Assembly: GCA_020832725.1 (NCBI GenBank)
Contig: JAFIEC010000363.1
Location: forward strand, 1 to 6,191
DNA length: 6,191 bases
Reading direction: 5' to 3'
Origin: Paracoccaceae bacterium
Lineage (GTDB): Bacteria > Pseudomonadota > Alphaproteobacteria > Rhodobacterales > Rhodobacteraceae
Each line of letters starts with the position of its first letter. The stretch's first letter is position 1. This document shows positions 5,817-6,191 of this stretch, one piece after another. The notes beneath the pieces were generated by a model that made no database searches, had not been told where the DNA came from, and saw only the letters and a list, made by a program, of their open reading frames with translations. The position numbers and the translations under genes were made by a program.

Positions 5817-6191
5817 CTACAGGCGGCGCAGCAATTCCCGGTTGGGCCAGCCGTCGGCGGGCAGGCCAAGCCGGGACTGCTCGCGCTGCACGGCGGCCCG
5901 GGTCATGGCGCCGAGGATGCCGTCGATCCCGCCCACATCATGACCGCGCGCAGAAAGGCGTCGCTGCACCTCCTTCATGTCGTCCAGCGACAGCATCGGC
6001 TCGGGATTGCCCGGATCGAACACCGGCGCACCTGCGAGGCGCGTCGCGAAATAGGCGGCCGTGGTGACATAGACGAACGACTGGTTCCACTCGAACAGCG
6101 TGTGGAAATTGTCAAAGCCCAGAAAGGCCGGGCCGCGATGCCCCTCGGGCAGGATCAGCGAGGCGCGCAGATGGCCAGGCGGCAGGCTGCC
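5817..6191 (-). CDS. MltB-family lytic murein transglycosylase with peptidoglycan-binding domain, C-terminal part
   Basis: The window holds the last 124 residues; the frame is open to the edge at 6191, so the start and the catalytic glutamate lie outside. The visible part begins GSLPPGHLRASLILPEGHRG and continues into FLGFDNFHTLFEWNQSFVY and AAYFATRLAGAP, matching the end of the MltB/Slt35 catalytic domain, where the WN-x-S-x-x-Y block is characteristic. From about residue 65 of the fragment comes a peptidoglycan-binding domain (PGBD-1 type): LSLDDMKEVQRRLSARGHD, then GGIDGILGAMTRAAVQREQ and a closing NRELLRRL, followed by the stop TAG at 5817-5819. A GTG at 6021-6023 is internal, not the start. 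This catalytic domain plus C-terminal PGBD is the usual form in alphaproteobacteria. It should act in the periplasm; a signal peptide cannot be checked here. Confidence 0.9.
   Translation of the reverse strand, partial: GSLPPGHLRASLILPEGHRGPAFLGFDNFHTLFEWNQSFVYVTTAAYFATRLAGAPVFDPGNPEPMLSLDDMKEVQRRLSARGHDVGGIDGILGAMTRAAVQREQSRLGLPADGWPNRELLRRL

Noticed and set aside
1..6191. Mobile elements, tRNA genes, CRISPR or a defence-type accessory island
   Set aside because: Coding sequence covers nearly everything, all genes are housekeeping or catabolic types with even composition, and I saw no terminal repeats, integrase, cloverleaf or spaced repeats.

Overview
This high-GC window (about two-thirds G+C by eye) looks like ordinary chromosomal core sequence from an alphaproteobacterium. 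The order Rhodobacterales, in the Paracoccus/Rhodobacter/roseobacter neighbourhood, fits best. I infer this from the GC-rich codon use, the type of glutamyl-tRNA synthetase, and the style of the paaK-TetR, dapA/slt and MltB-type genes; I made no database comparison. There are seven genes, two cut by the window edges. Coding density is very high and I see no mobile element, RNA gene, CRISPR array or tandem repeat. No gap between genes exceeds 130 bases.

Layout. The 3' end of a phenylacetate-CoA ligase gene (paaK, 1-320) is followed after three bases by a TetR-family regulator (324-944, TTG start), both on +. They converge on gltX (958-2277, -), a glutamate-tRNA ligase of the alphaproteobacterial second-copy type. 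A 71-base divergent gap separates gltX from a small zincin-like metallopeptidase (2349-2783, +). That gene converges on dapA (2800-3675, -), 4-hydroxy-tetrahydrodipicolinate synthase. A 128-base divergent gap holds what look like back-to-back promoters for dapA and for an exported Slt-type lytic transglycosylase (3804-5783, +). The window ends inside a second, MltB-type lytic transglycosylase with a C-terminal peptidoglycan-binding domain (5817 to beyond 6191, -).

Functionally there are three themes. The left end belongs to aerobic phenylacetate degradation and its probable local regulator. The middle is housekeeping: tRNA charging plus a small metallopeptidase of unknown role. The right end concerns the cell wall: DapA commits aspartate semialdehyde to diaminopimelate and lysine, and the two transglycosylases cleave the peptidoglycan built from it. 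All three tail-to-tail gene pairs are separated by only 13-33 bases with no convincing terminator. I did not find a new biological system. The items most worth a second look are the shared -35 region between dapA and slt, a dyad in the gltX/metallopeptidase gap, and the unusual paaK-TetR junction.
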